From Candidatus Saccharibacteria bacterium UBA2951 (lineage in GTDB: Bacteria; Patescibacteriota; Saccharimonadia; Saccharimonadales; Saccharimonadaceae), in NCBI GenBank assembly GCA_002348615.1, contig DEBR01000001.1, positions 48,028 to 58,885 of the forward strand: DNA of 10,858 bases, given 5' to 3'. This document shows positions 1 through 5,788 of the stretch, one piece after another. The position numbers and the translations under genes are program-made. The notes below the pieces were generated by a model, which had not been told where the DNA came from, ran no database searches, and worked only from the letters and a program-made list of their open reading frames with translations. Each line of letters begins with the position of its first letter. Within the stretch, counting starts at the first letter, position 1.

Positions 1-1635
1 CCTATACTTAACATTTAACCCAATGTCCGACTGGTTAGAGCTAATATTCGATTGGGTTGGAACGCTTGAGTTGCTATACTTAACATCTAAACTAACCTTT
101 TCTGTCGCAAGAACCGGTATGCGTCCCCATACACTCACTTCTTCTTTCGTTGCGACGACTTTAGTAACTACTTTTTGGACGATTTCTTTCTTCTCGGCAA
201 AATCCAAGTCTTCTACTAATTTTATCACGCCCCCAGCCAATTCCTCTAGAGGTAGAGAGGGTTTGTTGGCTATTTCGTCTTCGATAGTCTTAATCTCTTC
301 TACAATACTATGCGAACTTTCGCTAATCTCGTGCTTACGTTCTTTGTACATCTGTTCAGTTATTTCACCTTCGCCAAAGAGATTGAGGAAGCGTTGGTGT
401 TTCTCATCAAGCCCTCGCAACCGTTCCTTGAGACGAGCTAACTCTGATTGGAGAGGCGATACTCGCTCATCTTGCCACTTCTTGGCTTGTTCAAAAACTA
501 GCTCTGGCTGTTTGAGTAGACTTTCTAAATTACTCCACACTAAATCATCTAGCACGGGTACATTTATACCGTGCAGATAGCAGTTCCGTGTACCTTTACC
601 GTTATTGAGCCTATCGGTACAACGGTAATAACGACTACCATTGGCGGGGTCGCCAGTGCGGGCAAGCCCACAAGGGCAGTAGATTGCACCGCCAAGAAGA
701 TATTTATTCTTACTGTTGTTGCGTGGGGCATAACGTTTATTTCGTGCAAGCTGTTCCTGAACTTTCTTGAAAAGTTCTGGTGTGACAATTGCAGGAACTT
801 CAACCATCATCCAATCTTTCTTTGGTCGAGCAACACGGCTACCTTTAACGGTTCGTCGGTATTTTTCTACCTTACGAGGGTTCTTCGTCTCGACGGATTC
901 CGTTTTATTATAATAGTGCTCGCCCATGTATGTAGTATCTCGAAGCATCCTATCGAGCACGCTAGTAGACCAATACTTTTTCTTGCCTTTTAACGGGGGA
1001 ATACCGAGTTTGTACAACCTTGCTCGTATTGCATATTTGCTCAAAAACTCCTCGCCGCACCATGTGTAGATGTCTCTCACGACAGCAGCTTGCTTCTCAT
1101 TGATAGAGAAGTAACCGTCACGAACATTCTTGATACGAGCATGATAGTCGTAGCCGTATTTTGGGTTGTAGCCTAGTAGTTTTTTGTTCTCATTTACTTT
1201 TCTGACTTTACCGATACGCATACGCTCTGTAATCTTTAGACGTTCATACTCGTGGAAGATTCCCATAACGCCACCCATGAGCCGTTCTTCATGACTATCG
1301 CCATTGATGTCATGTAGGCTGATAAACTCGACCTGTGCCGCTCGTAGACCGTCTAGGATAATCTCCTGATAGACAAACCTACGGGCAAGTCGCCCTCGGT
1401 CATAAGCATAGACAACTTCAAAGTTGCCGTCTGCTGCGTCAGCTCGCATTTTATCGAGTGCCGGACGTTCAAGTATTGTGCCACTCCACCCATCATCTTG
1501 ATAGATACAATCAGGGGAGAGGGCATTACCGTCTGCCTCAACTCGCTTTAGTAGTTCTCCCTCCTGATTTTTAATTGTCTCCTCTTTTTCTTGTTCAGTT
1601 GTACTGACTCGCATATATATTGCTGCACGTTTCAT
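1..1635 (-). CDS. Large serine recombinase (site-specific integrase), C-terminus cut by window edge
   Basis: The minus strand is open from ATG at 1635 to base 1 (545 codons, no stop), so the gene is partial at its 3' end. Large serine recombinases cut and rejoin attachment sites through a 5'-phosphoserine intermediate. Visible domains are a resolvase catalytic domain (about 1-145) with YMRVS at 7-11 (Arg9, nucleophile Ser11) and DRGRLARR at 79-86; a recombinase domain (about 155-275); a zinc ribbon with Cys320, Cys322, Cys339 and Cys352; a charged coiled coil (about 380-460); and a tail with a repeated LxVKY motif. The stop of the upstream small recombinase (TAATG) shares base 1635 with this start, implying translational coupling. 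An AGGAGG-like site lies inside the upstream gene's end. All expected catalytic residues are present, so it is probably active. Confidence 0.93.
   Translation of the reverse strand, partial: MKRAAIYMRVSTTEQEKEETIKNQEGELLKRVEADGNALSPDCIYQDDGWSGTILERPALDKMRADAADGNFEVVYAYDRGRLARRFVYQEIILDGLRAAQVEFISLHDINGDSHEERLMGGVMGIFHEYERLKITERMRIGKVRKVNENKKLLGYNPKYGYDYHARIKNVRDGYFSINEKQAAVVRDIYTWCGEEFLSKYAIRARLYKLGIPPLKGKKKYWSTSVLDRMLRDTTYMGEHYYNKTESVETKNPRKVEKYRRTVKGSRVARPKKDWMMVEVPAIVTPELFKKVQEQLARNKRYAPRNNSKNKYLLGGAIYCPCGLARTGDPANGSRYYRCTDRLNNGKGTRNCYLHGINVPVLDDLVWSNLESLLKQPELVFEQAKKWQDERVSPLQSELARLKERLRGLDEKHQRFLNLFGEGEITEQMYKERKHEISESSHSIVEEIKTIEDEIANKPSLPLEELAGGVIKLVEDLDFAEKKEIVQKVVTKVVATKEEVSVWGRIPVLATEKVSLDVKYSNSSVPTQSNISSNQSDIGLNVKYR
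2..90 (+). repeat. Imperfect 17-bp direct repeat within the recombinase 3' region
   Basis: CTATACTTAACATTTAA (2-18) and CTATACTTAACATCTAA (74-90) differ at one base and lie 72 bp apart, an exact multiple of three. On the coding strand each encodes an LxVKY motif. Between them, AACCCAAT (17-24) and ATTGGGTT (51-58) are inverted arms. Confidence 0.5.
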
Positions 1636-1988
1636 TACTTTAATCCTCCTTGTGAATATGCTGCTACTAATTTAATTCCGTTTACTTGAAGCCATAAGTG
1701 GACAGACAGGAAGCAATCCATTCTCCTGCCAATTCTGGCGTAATCGCTGACAATAATGGCAGCAGGTTTAGACTCCTCTACATGTTTTACAAGCTCTTTG
1801 AATCCTCGTCGCTTGAAGGGGTGAGTGTTGCCGCTTGCAATGTCATTGTAGATTGCGACGGGCTTATAACCGTGCTGTTTAGCAAACGCCACAAGCTCGT
1901 TCTCGTGCTCCGCCATCCTATTAGCCTTGATGTCTTGGGTTGCATTTCTGTTGTAAATTATCGCTCGTTTTTCTTCTTGGTTATTCAT
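1635..1988 (-). CDS. Small serine-recombinase-like domain protein lacking the catalytic serine
   Basis: This 117-aa protein consists only of a resolvase-type N-terminal fold. It has AIIYNRNAT at 9-17, a mid-domain YNDIASG, and SDYARIGRR where active enzymes carry the DRLxR arginine cluster. Compared with the downstream enzyme (YMRVS), Arg14 is kept but the nucleophile position is Ala16, so it should not cleave DNA. It has no recombinase domain, zinc ribbon or coiled coil. The start at 1988 is chosen because AAGGAG sits 6 nt upstream; a longer reading from 2066 would run through the promoter. Its TAA overlaps the ATG of the large recombinase by one base. It may be an accessory subunit, a regulator or a directionality partner (inference), or a decayed paralogue. 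Confidence 0.82.
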   Translation of the reverse strand: MNNQEEKRAIIYNRNATQDIKANRMAEHENELVAFAKQHGYKPVAIYNDIASGNTHPFKRRGFKELVKHVEESKPAAIIVSDYARIGRRMDCFLSVHLWLQVNGIKLVAAYSQGGLK

Positions 1989-2030
1989 AATTATCTCCTT
2001 AGTAACTTGTATTGTTGTATTTATTACCAT

Positions 2031-2066
2031 ATTATATATTTTATATTCGGTGAGAGCTACCATCAA
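2031..2066 (-). promoter_or_regulatory. Predicted promoter of the two-recombinase operon
   Basis: On the minus strand, TTGATG (2066-2061) is followed by exactly 17 bp and TAAAAT (2043-2038). A second possible -10, TATAAT, lies at 2036-2031. The predicted transcript carries a leader of about 40-50 nt with a Shine-Dalgarno site before the ATG at 1988. The -35 overlaps the stop codon of the upstream 65-aa gene, so the recombinases can be transcribed separately from the ATPase gene. Confidence 0.55.
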
Positions 2067-2260
2067 GGGTCATTGCCCTGACTTACCTCTGTTAGTTTGT
2101 CAAACAGATAACCGTACACGGTATCAAGTGCAGTAGTTTCTTGTTCGTCGAATCGGTACTCGTAATGAGTATTACTCGTCGGTTTTTTAGCCTTATCTTT
2201 AGAACCGAGAAAACTATCGTTACTATTACTTACTCGTTTATTCGTTTTAGGCTCGTCCAT
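2063..2260 (-). CDS. Small hypothetical protein coupled to the RepA-like ATPase
   Basis: This 65-aa protein starts MDEPKTNKRV. The ATG at 2260 shares its A with the TGA of the ATPase gene (TGATG), a classic coupled junction. That is why this start is preferred over the longer reading from 2344, which lies out of frame inside the ATPase gene and begins with an Arg-rich shadow. The N-terminal half is polar, Ser/Lys/Asn-rich and probably disordered. The C-terminal half (about 32-60, HYEYRFDEQE...YLFDKLTEVS) looks helical and acidic. No family is recognised. Its position suggests a partner or regulator of the ATPase, but the sequence shows no function directly. Confidence 0.6.
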   Translation of the reverse strand: MDEPKTNKRVSNSNDSFLGSKDKAKKPTSNTHYEYRFDEQETTALDTVYGYLFDKLTEVSQGNDP

Positions 2261-3228
2261 CACTGCACACCCTCGCCGAGACTGTATAGCTTGGTATTTC
2301 CTACACCTGCGACGGGGGGAGCGAGTAGTCCCTCTGCGACCCATCTATTTAATAGGCTACGCAGTGTGTGCTCGTTGGTTTTTATATCGAGTTTCTCAAG
2401 CTCTTCAATCAAGTCCTTTTGGCGTAGCTGCTTATTCTGCGAGAGTAACTTAATGACGGCGGAACGTAGTATCTCTGACTTATCAATCTTCGATTTAACA
2501 GCTCCTAGATACTCGAATCGGAACTCCAACTCGTCGGCTGATACTTTCACTTCGAACGGGTCAAGCTCGACATCGTATCGCTGCTTAGTCTGGTCAAAAT
2601 AGAGATACCACTTATCTTTACGGATTACTCCAATATGGCTATCTACTGCTGCAAGGATATCTGACGAACCTCGCATTTCATTGCCAGAGCCACCATTCAT
2701 CGCCCCCTGTTTACGATTGTGCTGCGTTACCAATACGGCTACATCTGCTTCCGTGAAGCGTCGTAGTTTTCTGAATACTTTAGACATCTCACGAGCACTA
2801 TTCTCGTCGGCGTCGTGTATGCGTATCAGGGCGTCAATTATCACGAGCTTGATACTCCGTGCTTCACACGCCAGCAAGGCTGCGTCAATGTGTTTATCGT
2901 CGAGCTGGAAGCCCTGTAATGCTACGAAGTGTATTGGCAAGTCTGCCGTTGCCCCTAGTTGATACAGTCGCTTTTGTAATAGTCGCTCACCATTCTCCTC
3001 GTCAATGACAAGAACACTTCCTTGTTGAGTGTTGAACTGTCCGAATAGCGGCTCTCCTCGTGCCACGGACAGTGCGATTTCAAGCAATGTATACGTTTTG
3101 AATGAACGTGATGTGCCAGAGAGAATTGTTATCGAAGCGTCAGGTATAAGCCTGTCTACGATGTATTCTTGTTCTGGATAATACTGTCCCATCAACTGGT
3201 CCAGTGGTTTTATACTGATAGGGTTCAT
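2260..3228 (-). CDS. RepA/AAA_25-type P-loop ATPase with C-terminal winged helix
   Basis: This is a 322-aa RecA-fold ATPase of the kind found in RepA-like replication proteins of plasmids and integrative elements. Walker A is GTSRSFKT (38-45). A strand ending in an acidic pair is SVLVIDEENG (71-80), Walker B is KLVIIDAL (127-134), and a sensor-like QHNRKQG (169-175) precedes RGSSDI (186-191), which resembles the DnaB/RepA motif order. Residues about 250-315 (ILRSAVIKLLSQ...LLNRWVAEGLL) look like a winged helix, so DNA binding is likely. The start is supported by AGGAGG 4 nt upstream. It probably acts as a replicative helicase or initiator ATPase for the mobile element; a purely regulatory ATPase is the alternative. 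Its stop overlaps the next start by one base. Confidence 0.85.
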   Translation of the reverse strand: MNPISIKPLDQLMGQYYPEQEYIVDRLIPDASITILSGTSRSFKTYTLLEIALSVARGEPLFGQFNTQQGSVLVIDEENGERLLQKRLYQLGATADLPIHFVALQGFQLDDKHIDAALLACEARSIKLVIIDALIRIHDADENSAREMSKVFRKLRRFTEADVAVLVTQHNRKQGAMNGGSGNEMRGSSDILAAVDSHIGVIRKDKWYLYFDQTKQRYDVELDPFEVKVSADELEFRFEYLGAVKSKIDKSEILRSAVIKLLSQNKQLRQKDLIEELEKLDIKTNEHTLRSLLNRWVAEGLLAPPVAGVGNTKLYSLGEGVQ

Positions 3229-3248
3229 AACCCCTCCTAATTTGTTGT

Positions 3249-3284
3249 GGAGCTGTTAGACGGGCTTGCTAATGTCGCAGCTCC
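3249..3284 (-). repeat. Inverted repeat (stem-loop) in the leader of the ATPase gene
   Basis: GGAGCTG (3249-3255) and CAGCTCC (3278-3284) are perfect complements. Inside them TTAG (3256-3259) can pair with CTAA (3269-3272). In the minus-strand transcript this forms a stem-loop ending about 10 nt upstream of the Shine-Dalgarno site of the ATPase gene. It could be a regulatory hairpin or an operator. It has no T-run, so it is not an intrinsic terminator. Confidence 0.4.
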
Positions 3285-3330
3285 TGCAAACCTACTATCA
3301 ACTATATGGGGGTAGCTTAAACGGTTACAT

Positions 3331-3358
3331 GGACAAACAATGGGCAAGTTATTTGTCC
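3331..3358. repeat. 7-bp inverted repeat between ATPase and HTH-like gene
   Basis: GGACAAA (3331-3337) and TTTGTCC (3352-3358) are perfect inverted arms separated by 14 bp. The dyad lies in the only intergenic gap (3229-3381) upstream of the replication-type ATPase. The centre-to-centre spacing of 21 bp (two helical turns) suits a dimeric DNA-binding protein. It may be an operator or part of an origin. No T-run follows on either strand, so it is not a terminator. No iterons were seen nearby. Confidence 0.4.
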
Positions 3359-3381
3359 TATAAAGTAAGGGGTCGGTGTAT

Positions 3382-4263
3382 CTATTTCACAGACTTACGT
3401 TTATAGATTTTATGAATATGGCTATATAGGTCAGAGTTGGCAGTTTGCCGAGGAAAATACTTTCGTGCAATCTGGACAGTCTTCATTCCAGCATCCATGT
3501 CTCTGACTATGCCTAAATCCCGTTCTCTATTGGTGTCAACTTTCGGTTTACGTTGTGGCTTACCGACTAGGGGAGCTATGTGTTTCCAAGCGTCGGCATA
3601 CTTCTTCCTACTCGAACCTTTCGGAATACGCAGAATAACATCACCGTTTGAATCAATGCTGTCTATGACAATATCTAGGTCTGTATAAACAGAGTAGGCG
3701 TTATCAACGTACTCCTTGTTTATTACCACGTTCTCTACTATCAGATACCACGATTCATCGAGCGAGAATTGCTTGAGAATGTTCTCAATCATGAAGCGTA
3801 AAAACACCATTTTTCTTAGGCTGGGGTCGTGATAGCCGAGGTAGCCAGTAGCTCCTTCTGACATGTCTTTGATGATGTCTTCATATATCGCAGCCTCCTC
3901 AGAGGTACTGGCAGATTTAAGCTCTTTGGCGGCATTTTCGATAATCTCTTGTGATTCCGTAGCCGCTTTTTCATCGTATGTAATCAGCCCCAACTCAATC
4001 AGCTCCTCACGACTGGGGGTTCGCATAAGACGTTGGATTGCACTAGATGATGGTTCAGAATAAATCGGTTGCTTATTTGTCAGGCCAAGTTTTTTTCTGG
4101 TTTGATTGATGGCAGAAATGAAGTCGCTGCTTTGTAAGAGGAAGGGTAGTTTGTCATCTCTAAGTTTTTTACCGTCATCAATAGAGCCGCTTGTCAGACC
4201 GAGGTTTAGCCAGAACAACTCACTGCCAATATCGCCTAGAGGGTGAATCTTATCGTCAGCCAT
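3382..4263 (-). CDS. Hypothetical protein with possible C-terminal helix-turn-helix
   Basis: This 293-aa soluble protein is not recognised. The first ~120 residues are mixed and polar. The middle (about 100-230) alternates helices and strands, including the acidic YTDLDIVIDSIDSNGDVILRI stretch. The last ~50 residues are basic, and IVRDMDAGMKTVQIARKYF resembles a recombinase- or transposase-like HTH with the 'xxxIA' turn. That suggests DNA binding (inference). The start ATG at 4263 lies 7 nt after a TATAAT on the same strand with no Shine-Dalgarno, so the message is probably leaderless. Being first in the leftward cluster, it may be the regulator or initiator accessory of the mobile element. 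Confidence 0.75.
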   Translation of the reverse strand: MADDKIHPLGDIGSELFWLNLGLTSGSIDDGKKLRDDKLPFLLQSSDFISAINQTRKKLGLTNKQPIYSEPSSSAIQRLMRTPSREELIELGLITYDEKAATESQEIIENAAKELKSASTSEEAAIYEDIIKDMSEGATGYLGYHDPSLRKMVFLRFMIENILKQFSLDESWYLIVENVVINKEYVDNAYSVYTDLDIVIDSIDSNGDVILRIPKGSSRKKYADAWKHIAPLVGKPQRKPKVDTNRERDLGIVRDMDAGMKTVQIARKYFPRQTANSDLYSHIHKIYKRKSVK

Positions 4264-4270
4264 TGAGATT

Positions 4271-4276
4271 ATTATA
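4271..4276 (-). promoter_or_regulatory. -10 element of leaderless promoter for the 293-aa gene
   Basis: A perfect TATAAT on the minus strand (4276-4271) ends 7 nt before the ATG at 4263, which places the expected transcription start at or next to the start codon. No Shine-Dalgarno is present. No clear -35 hexamer is seen 16-18 bp upstream. It faces away from the rightward promoter at 4353-4358, so the two form a divergent promoter region. Confidence 0.55.
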
Positions 4277-4352
4277 ACCGTTGAGACATCATTCAGTGTT
4301 AGGGCTAAACGTATTTCTCACTGTTCTCCCACTGTTTTTGTGAAAATTACTA

Positions 4353-4358
4353 TATAAT
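4353..4358 (+). promoter_or_regulatory. -10 element for the first structured leader RNA
   Basis: A perfect TATAAT predicts a start near 4365, exactly the first base of the long-range stem GTCTTACGC (4365-4373). The coincidence of predicted start and stem start supports both calls. A convincing -35 was not found at 16-18 bp. Confidence 0.55.
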
Positions 4359-4364
4359 AAAAAT

Positions 4365-4510
4365 GTCTTACGCTTAATAAAATAATAGCAGTGGTTTTCG
4401 TTTCAGCTTCGGCTGCTAGCGGTTTTGCTCTTGAAATGGGCACCGTGTAAACAGTTGGGGCAAAACCCGCTGCTATGGGCGTAAGACACCTCACGGTGTC
4501 CTTTTTATTT
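4365..4510 (+). ncRNA. Structured leader RNA (riboswitch-like attenuator candidate) upstream of the DUF4352 gene
   Basis: Base pairing read by eye: P1 GTCTTACGC (4365-4373) with GCGTAAGAC (4479-4487), 9 bp perfect. P2 ATAGCAG (4385-4391) with CTGCTAT (4470-4476). P3 is a CAGC-TTCG-GCTG hairpin (4404-4415) with a cUUCGg tetraloop. P4 GCGGTTTTGC (4419-4428) pairs with 4460-4470, with one bulge. An intrinsic terminator follows at 4485-4510. The P4 loop GGGCACCGTG (4438-4447) can instead pair over 10 bp, including one wobble, with CACGGTGTCC (4492-4501), which would dismantle the terminator. No promoter is visible between the terminator and the gene at 4549, so readthrough seems required. It could also be a stand-alone small RNA. 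It matches no riboswitch class I can name. Confidence 0.65.
4485..4510 (+). terminator. Intrinsic terminator closing the first leader RNA
   Basis: GACACC (4485-4490), loop TCAC, GGTGTC (4495-4500), then CTTTTTATTT. The 5' arm shares GAC with the P1 stem, and the 3' arm is also the target of the antiterminator pairing from 4438-4447. Confidence 0.75.
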
Positions 4511-4546
4511 GGAGCCGAACAACAACTAAGCGAGTCAGGAGGCTCT
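4511..4546 (+). promoter_or_regulatory. Possible Shine-Dalgarno-masking stem before the DUF4352 gene
   Basis: GGAGCC (4511-4516) can pair with GGCTCT (4541-4546) through five Watson-Crick pairs and one G-U pair. The 3' arm covers the last two bases of the ribosome-binding site AGGAGG (4537-4542). This would add translational control after the terminator, but the stem is short. Confidence 0.3.
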
Positions 4547-4548
4547 AA

Positions 4549-5106
4549 GTGAATACAAAAGAGAAAAAGTCAGTATTTAAGCGGTGGTGGTTCTGGGTCA
4601 TTGTCGTTATCGTACTCATCGGTATCGGTGGTGCGGCAGGTGGTAACAAGGGCGATACTGCAACTAACACGGGTAGCAACAACGGCTCGCAAGACCAAAA
4701 AGCAGAAGAAAAGACCGAGTTCAAGATTGGTGAAACTGCCACTTTTGATGACAAGTCAATTACTGTTACCGACGTACAACGCAACTACGACACGGGCAAC
4801 CAGTTCGCTCAGCCGGAATCTGGCAAAGAGTTCGTTATCGTAACCGTTAATATCGTGAACAATAGCGATTCTAATCTTGACTACAATACCTTTGAGTTCA
4901 AAATGCAGGACTCAAATGGCGTTCAGCAGAATGAAGCAATCACTGCACTTTCAGAGGGTAAGCTCAATAGTGGCTCACTCGCTAAGGGTGGTAAAGTTAC
5001 TGGTAAGCTCGCCTACGAAGTGCCAAAAGACGATAAAGGTTTGAAACTGCTTTATCAGAACTTTAGCTTCTTCGATAACAAGGCAATCACTTTTAACTTG
5101 CAATAG
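4549..5106 (+). CDS. Membrane-anchored DUF4352 protein
   Basis: This 185-aa protein begins at GTG, with AGGAGG 6 nt upstream. A basic N-terminus (KEKKSVFKRWW) precedes one membrane segment (about 12-31, VIVVIVLIGIGGAAGG), then a low-complexity Asn/Gly/Ser/Lys linker (about 32-57). The exported domain (about 58-185) has the immunoglobulin-like DUF4352 pattern: an IGETATFDDKSITVTDV strand pair, GKEFVIVTVNIVNNSD, and the late GKLAYEVPKDDKGLKLLYQ. Family members are surface or lipoprotein-like domains of unknown ligand. It sits behind the structured leader RNA at 4365-4510 and has its own downstream terminator, so it looks monocistronic and attenuator-controlled. There is no lipobox cysteine, so it is held by the N-terminal helix. 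Confidence 0.88.
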   Translation: MNTKEKKSVFKRWWFWVIVVIVLIGIGGAAGGNKGDTATNTGSNNGSQDQKAEEKTEFKIGETATFDDKSITVTDVQRNYDTGNQFAQPESGKEFVIVTVNIVNNSDSNLDYNTFEFKMQDSNGVQQNEAITALSEGKLNSGSLAKGGKVTGKLAYEVPKDDKGLKLLYQNFSFFDNKAITFNLQ

Positions 5107-5123
5107 CAGGAGAATAGCAGGAA
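5102..5123 (+). repeat. Tandem 11-bp direct repeat over the DUF4352 stop codon
   Basis: AATAGCAGGAG (5102-5112) is followed directly by AATAGCAGGAA (5113-5123). The first copy contains the TAG stop (5104-5106). It is probably a small slippage duplication. No function is evident. Confidence 0.5.
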
Positions 5124-5127
5124 GAAT

Positions 5128-5150
5128 ACCCGCTGTGATAGGCGGGTTTT
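5128..5150 (+). terminator. Intrinsic terminator of the DUF4352 gene
   Basis: ACCCGC (5128-5133), an 8-nt loop, GCGGGT (5142-5147), then a short T-run (5147-5150). It lies 22 nt after the stop at 5106 and separates this gene from the next promoter. Confidence 0.7.
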
Positions 5151-5162
5151 CTATGTCTCGTA

Positions 5163-5191
5163 TTGAGTCGTCTTGATAAAGCAAATATCAT
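5163..5191 (+). promoter_or_regulatory. Leaderless promoter of the 102-aa gene
   Basis: TTGAGT (5163-5168), exactly 17 bp, then TATCAT (5186-5191). The ATG at 5198 starts 6 nt downstream, so the transcript should begin at or next to the start codon. There is no Shine-Dalgarno. Confidence 0.5.
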
Positions 5192-5197
5192 TAACAT

Positions 5198-5506
5198 ATG
5201 AAGCCAATTCGTTCATTTCGTGCCATCTGTCGAAGCCGCAGCCTAACTATATCGCAGACCGACACATTGCAATCCCTCGTAGACCAGCGTAAAGGCGTCT
5301 TACATCCGTACTGGATTCAATTAGCACTCTATATGCCATACGATTTCGCCAAGTGTTTACACGACGAATTAGTCGAGAATGAGTGGGCGGTGCCTGATAA
5401 AGTGGAAATTGACGGTACTGTTTGCGAGTCTGAATTAACTAGTAGTGAAATAGAGATATTAGCCCAAATCGAACTGCAAACTAGTAACTATTTCTCATCG
5501 TATTAA
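5198..5506 (+). CDS. Hypothetical 102-aa protein
   Basis: An unrecognised soluble protein. It starts MKPIRSFRAICRSRSLTIS (basic), followed by a helical region with TLQSLVDQRKGVLHPYWIQLALYMPYDFAKCLHDELVENEW and an acidic C-terminus with SSEIEILAQIELQ. There is no membrane segment or signal peptide. It has its own promoter and lies between two terminators, so it appears monocistronic. The lack of a Shine-Dalgarno and the -10 six bases upstream fit leaderless translation. Function unknown; coding status rests on length, start context and ordinary composition. Confidence 0.6.
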   Translation: MKPIRSFRAICRSRSLTISQTDTLQSLVDQRKGVLHPYWIQLALYMPYDFAKCLHDELVENEWAVPDKVEIDGTVCESELTSSEIEILAQIELQTSNYFSSY

Positions 5507-5526
5507 TAAGAAAATCTAACGACACA

Positions 5527-5544
5527 GGTTATTATCAGATAACC
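5527..5544. repeat. Small hairpin after the 102-aa gene
   Basis: GGTTAT (5527-5532) and ATAACC (5539-5544) form a perfect 6-bp stem with a 6-nt loop, 20 nt after the stop. No T-run follows on either strand, so it is at most a transcript-end stabiliser. Confidence 0.3.
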
Positions 5545-5579
5545 GCAAAACACGCCTAGCAAAACTTCGCTGTAAATAG

Positions 5580-5585
5580 TACAAT
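5580..5585 (+). promoter_or_regulatory. Possible -10 for the second structured leader RNA
   Basis: TACAAT (5580-5585) would start transcription near 5592, just before the first hairpin of the leader. No good -35 was seen, so the true start could lie elsewhere in 5507-5600. Confidence 0.35.
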
Positions 5586-5591
5586 CATGAC

Positions 5592-5760
5592 AAGCGTTTC
5601 ACGCCAGACCTAAACCGTACTCCGTGCGGCATGGTTGAATAATCCACAAAGAGAAACAGCTCGTCATGAGTACTTCTCTTTGTGGTCATTGCTGGAAACG
5701 GCAATGGGTGGCTCTCGGGCTGCCGCTCGTGGCGAGCTTTTTGGTTCGCCGAAACCATCA
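5592..5760 (+). ncRNA. Second structured leader RNA with terminator, upstream of the membrane-protein operon
   Basis: Stems seen by eye, nearly back to back: GCGT-TTC-ACGC (5594-5604); CCGTAC with GTGCGG (5615-5629); a perfect 12-bp stem CCACAAAGAGAA (5644-5655) with TTCTCTTTGTGG (5674-5685), whose loop carries CTC/GAG; CATTGCTG-GAAA-CGGCAATG (5687-5706), a GNRA tetraloop hairpin; a G-U-containing stem at 5707-5724; and a terminator at 5725-5742. GGCGAGC (5731-5737) can alternatively pair with GTTCGCC (5744-5750), placing the T-run in a loop and abolishing the terminator. Only about 30 nt separate the terminator from the Shine-Dalgarno, so the operon depends on readthrough. It resembles no known class I can name. 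The 5' boundary is uncertain. Confidence 0.62.
5725..5742 (+). terminator. Intrinsic terminator inside the second leader RNA
   Basis: GCTCG (5725-5729), loop TGG, CGAGC (5733-5737), then five T (5738-5742). It competes with the alternative hairpin 5731-5737/5744-5750. Confidence 0.6.
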
Positions 5761-5788
5761 ACAAAGATACCCCAGAGGAGGCGGTGCC

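Noticed and set aside
23..993. Two long plus-strand open frames opposite the recombinase
   Set aside because: The minus strand has a 545-codon recombinase with catalytic, zinc-ribbon and coiled-coil features. The plus-strand translations show no domain and are antisense shadows.
2261..2344. Longer start for the 65-aa gene, giving an Arg-rich N-terminus
   Set aside because: It would overlap the ATPase reading frame by 84 bp, whereas the ATG at 2260 makes an exact TGATG coupling with the ATPase stop.
4436..4447. T-box-like TGGGCACCGTG sequence
   Set aside because: It resembles the T-box core (TGGNACCGCG) only loosely. The RNA is too short for Stem I with a specifier loop, and the downstream gene is not related to amino acids or tRNA charging.
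4365..4510. Retron msr-msd, because the 5' and 3' ends pair like a1/a2 repeats
   Set aside because: No reverse transcriptase is present in the window, and the RNA ends in a terminator before a DUF4352 gene.
5666..5788. A 41-residue N-terminal extension of the DUF4190 protein, or a leader peptide
   Set aside because: The stretch lies in the structured RNA, starts without a ribosome-binding site and encodes an unlikely sequence. AGAGGAGG directs the start at 5789.
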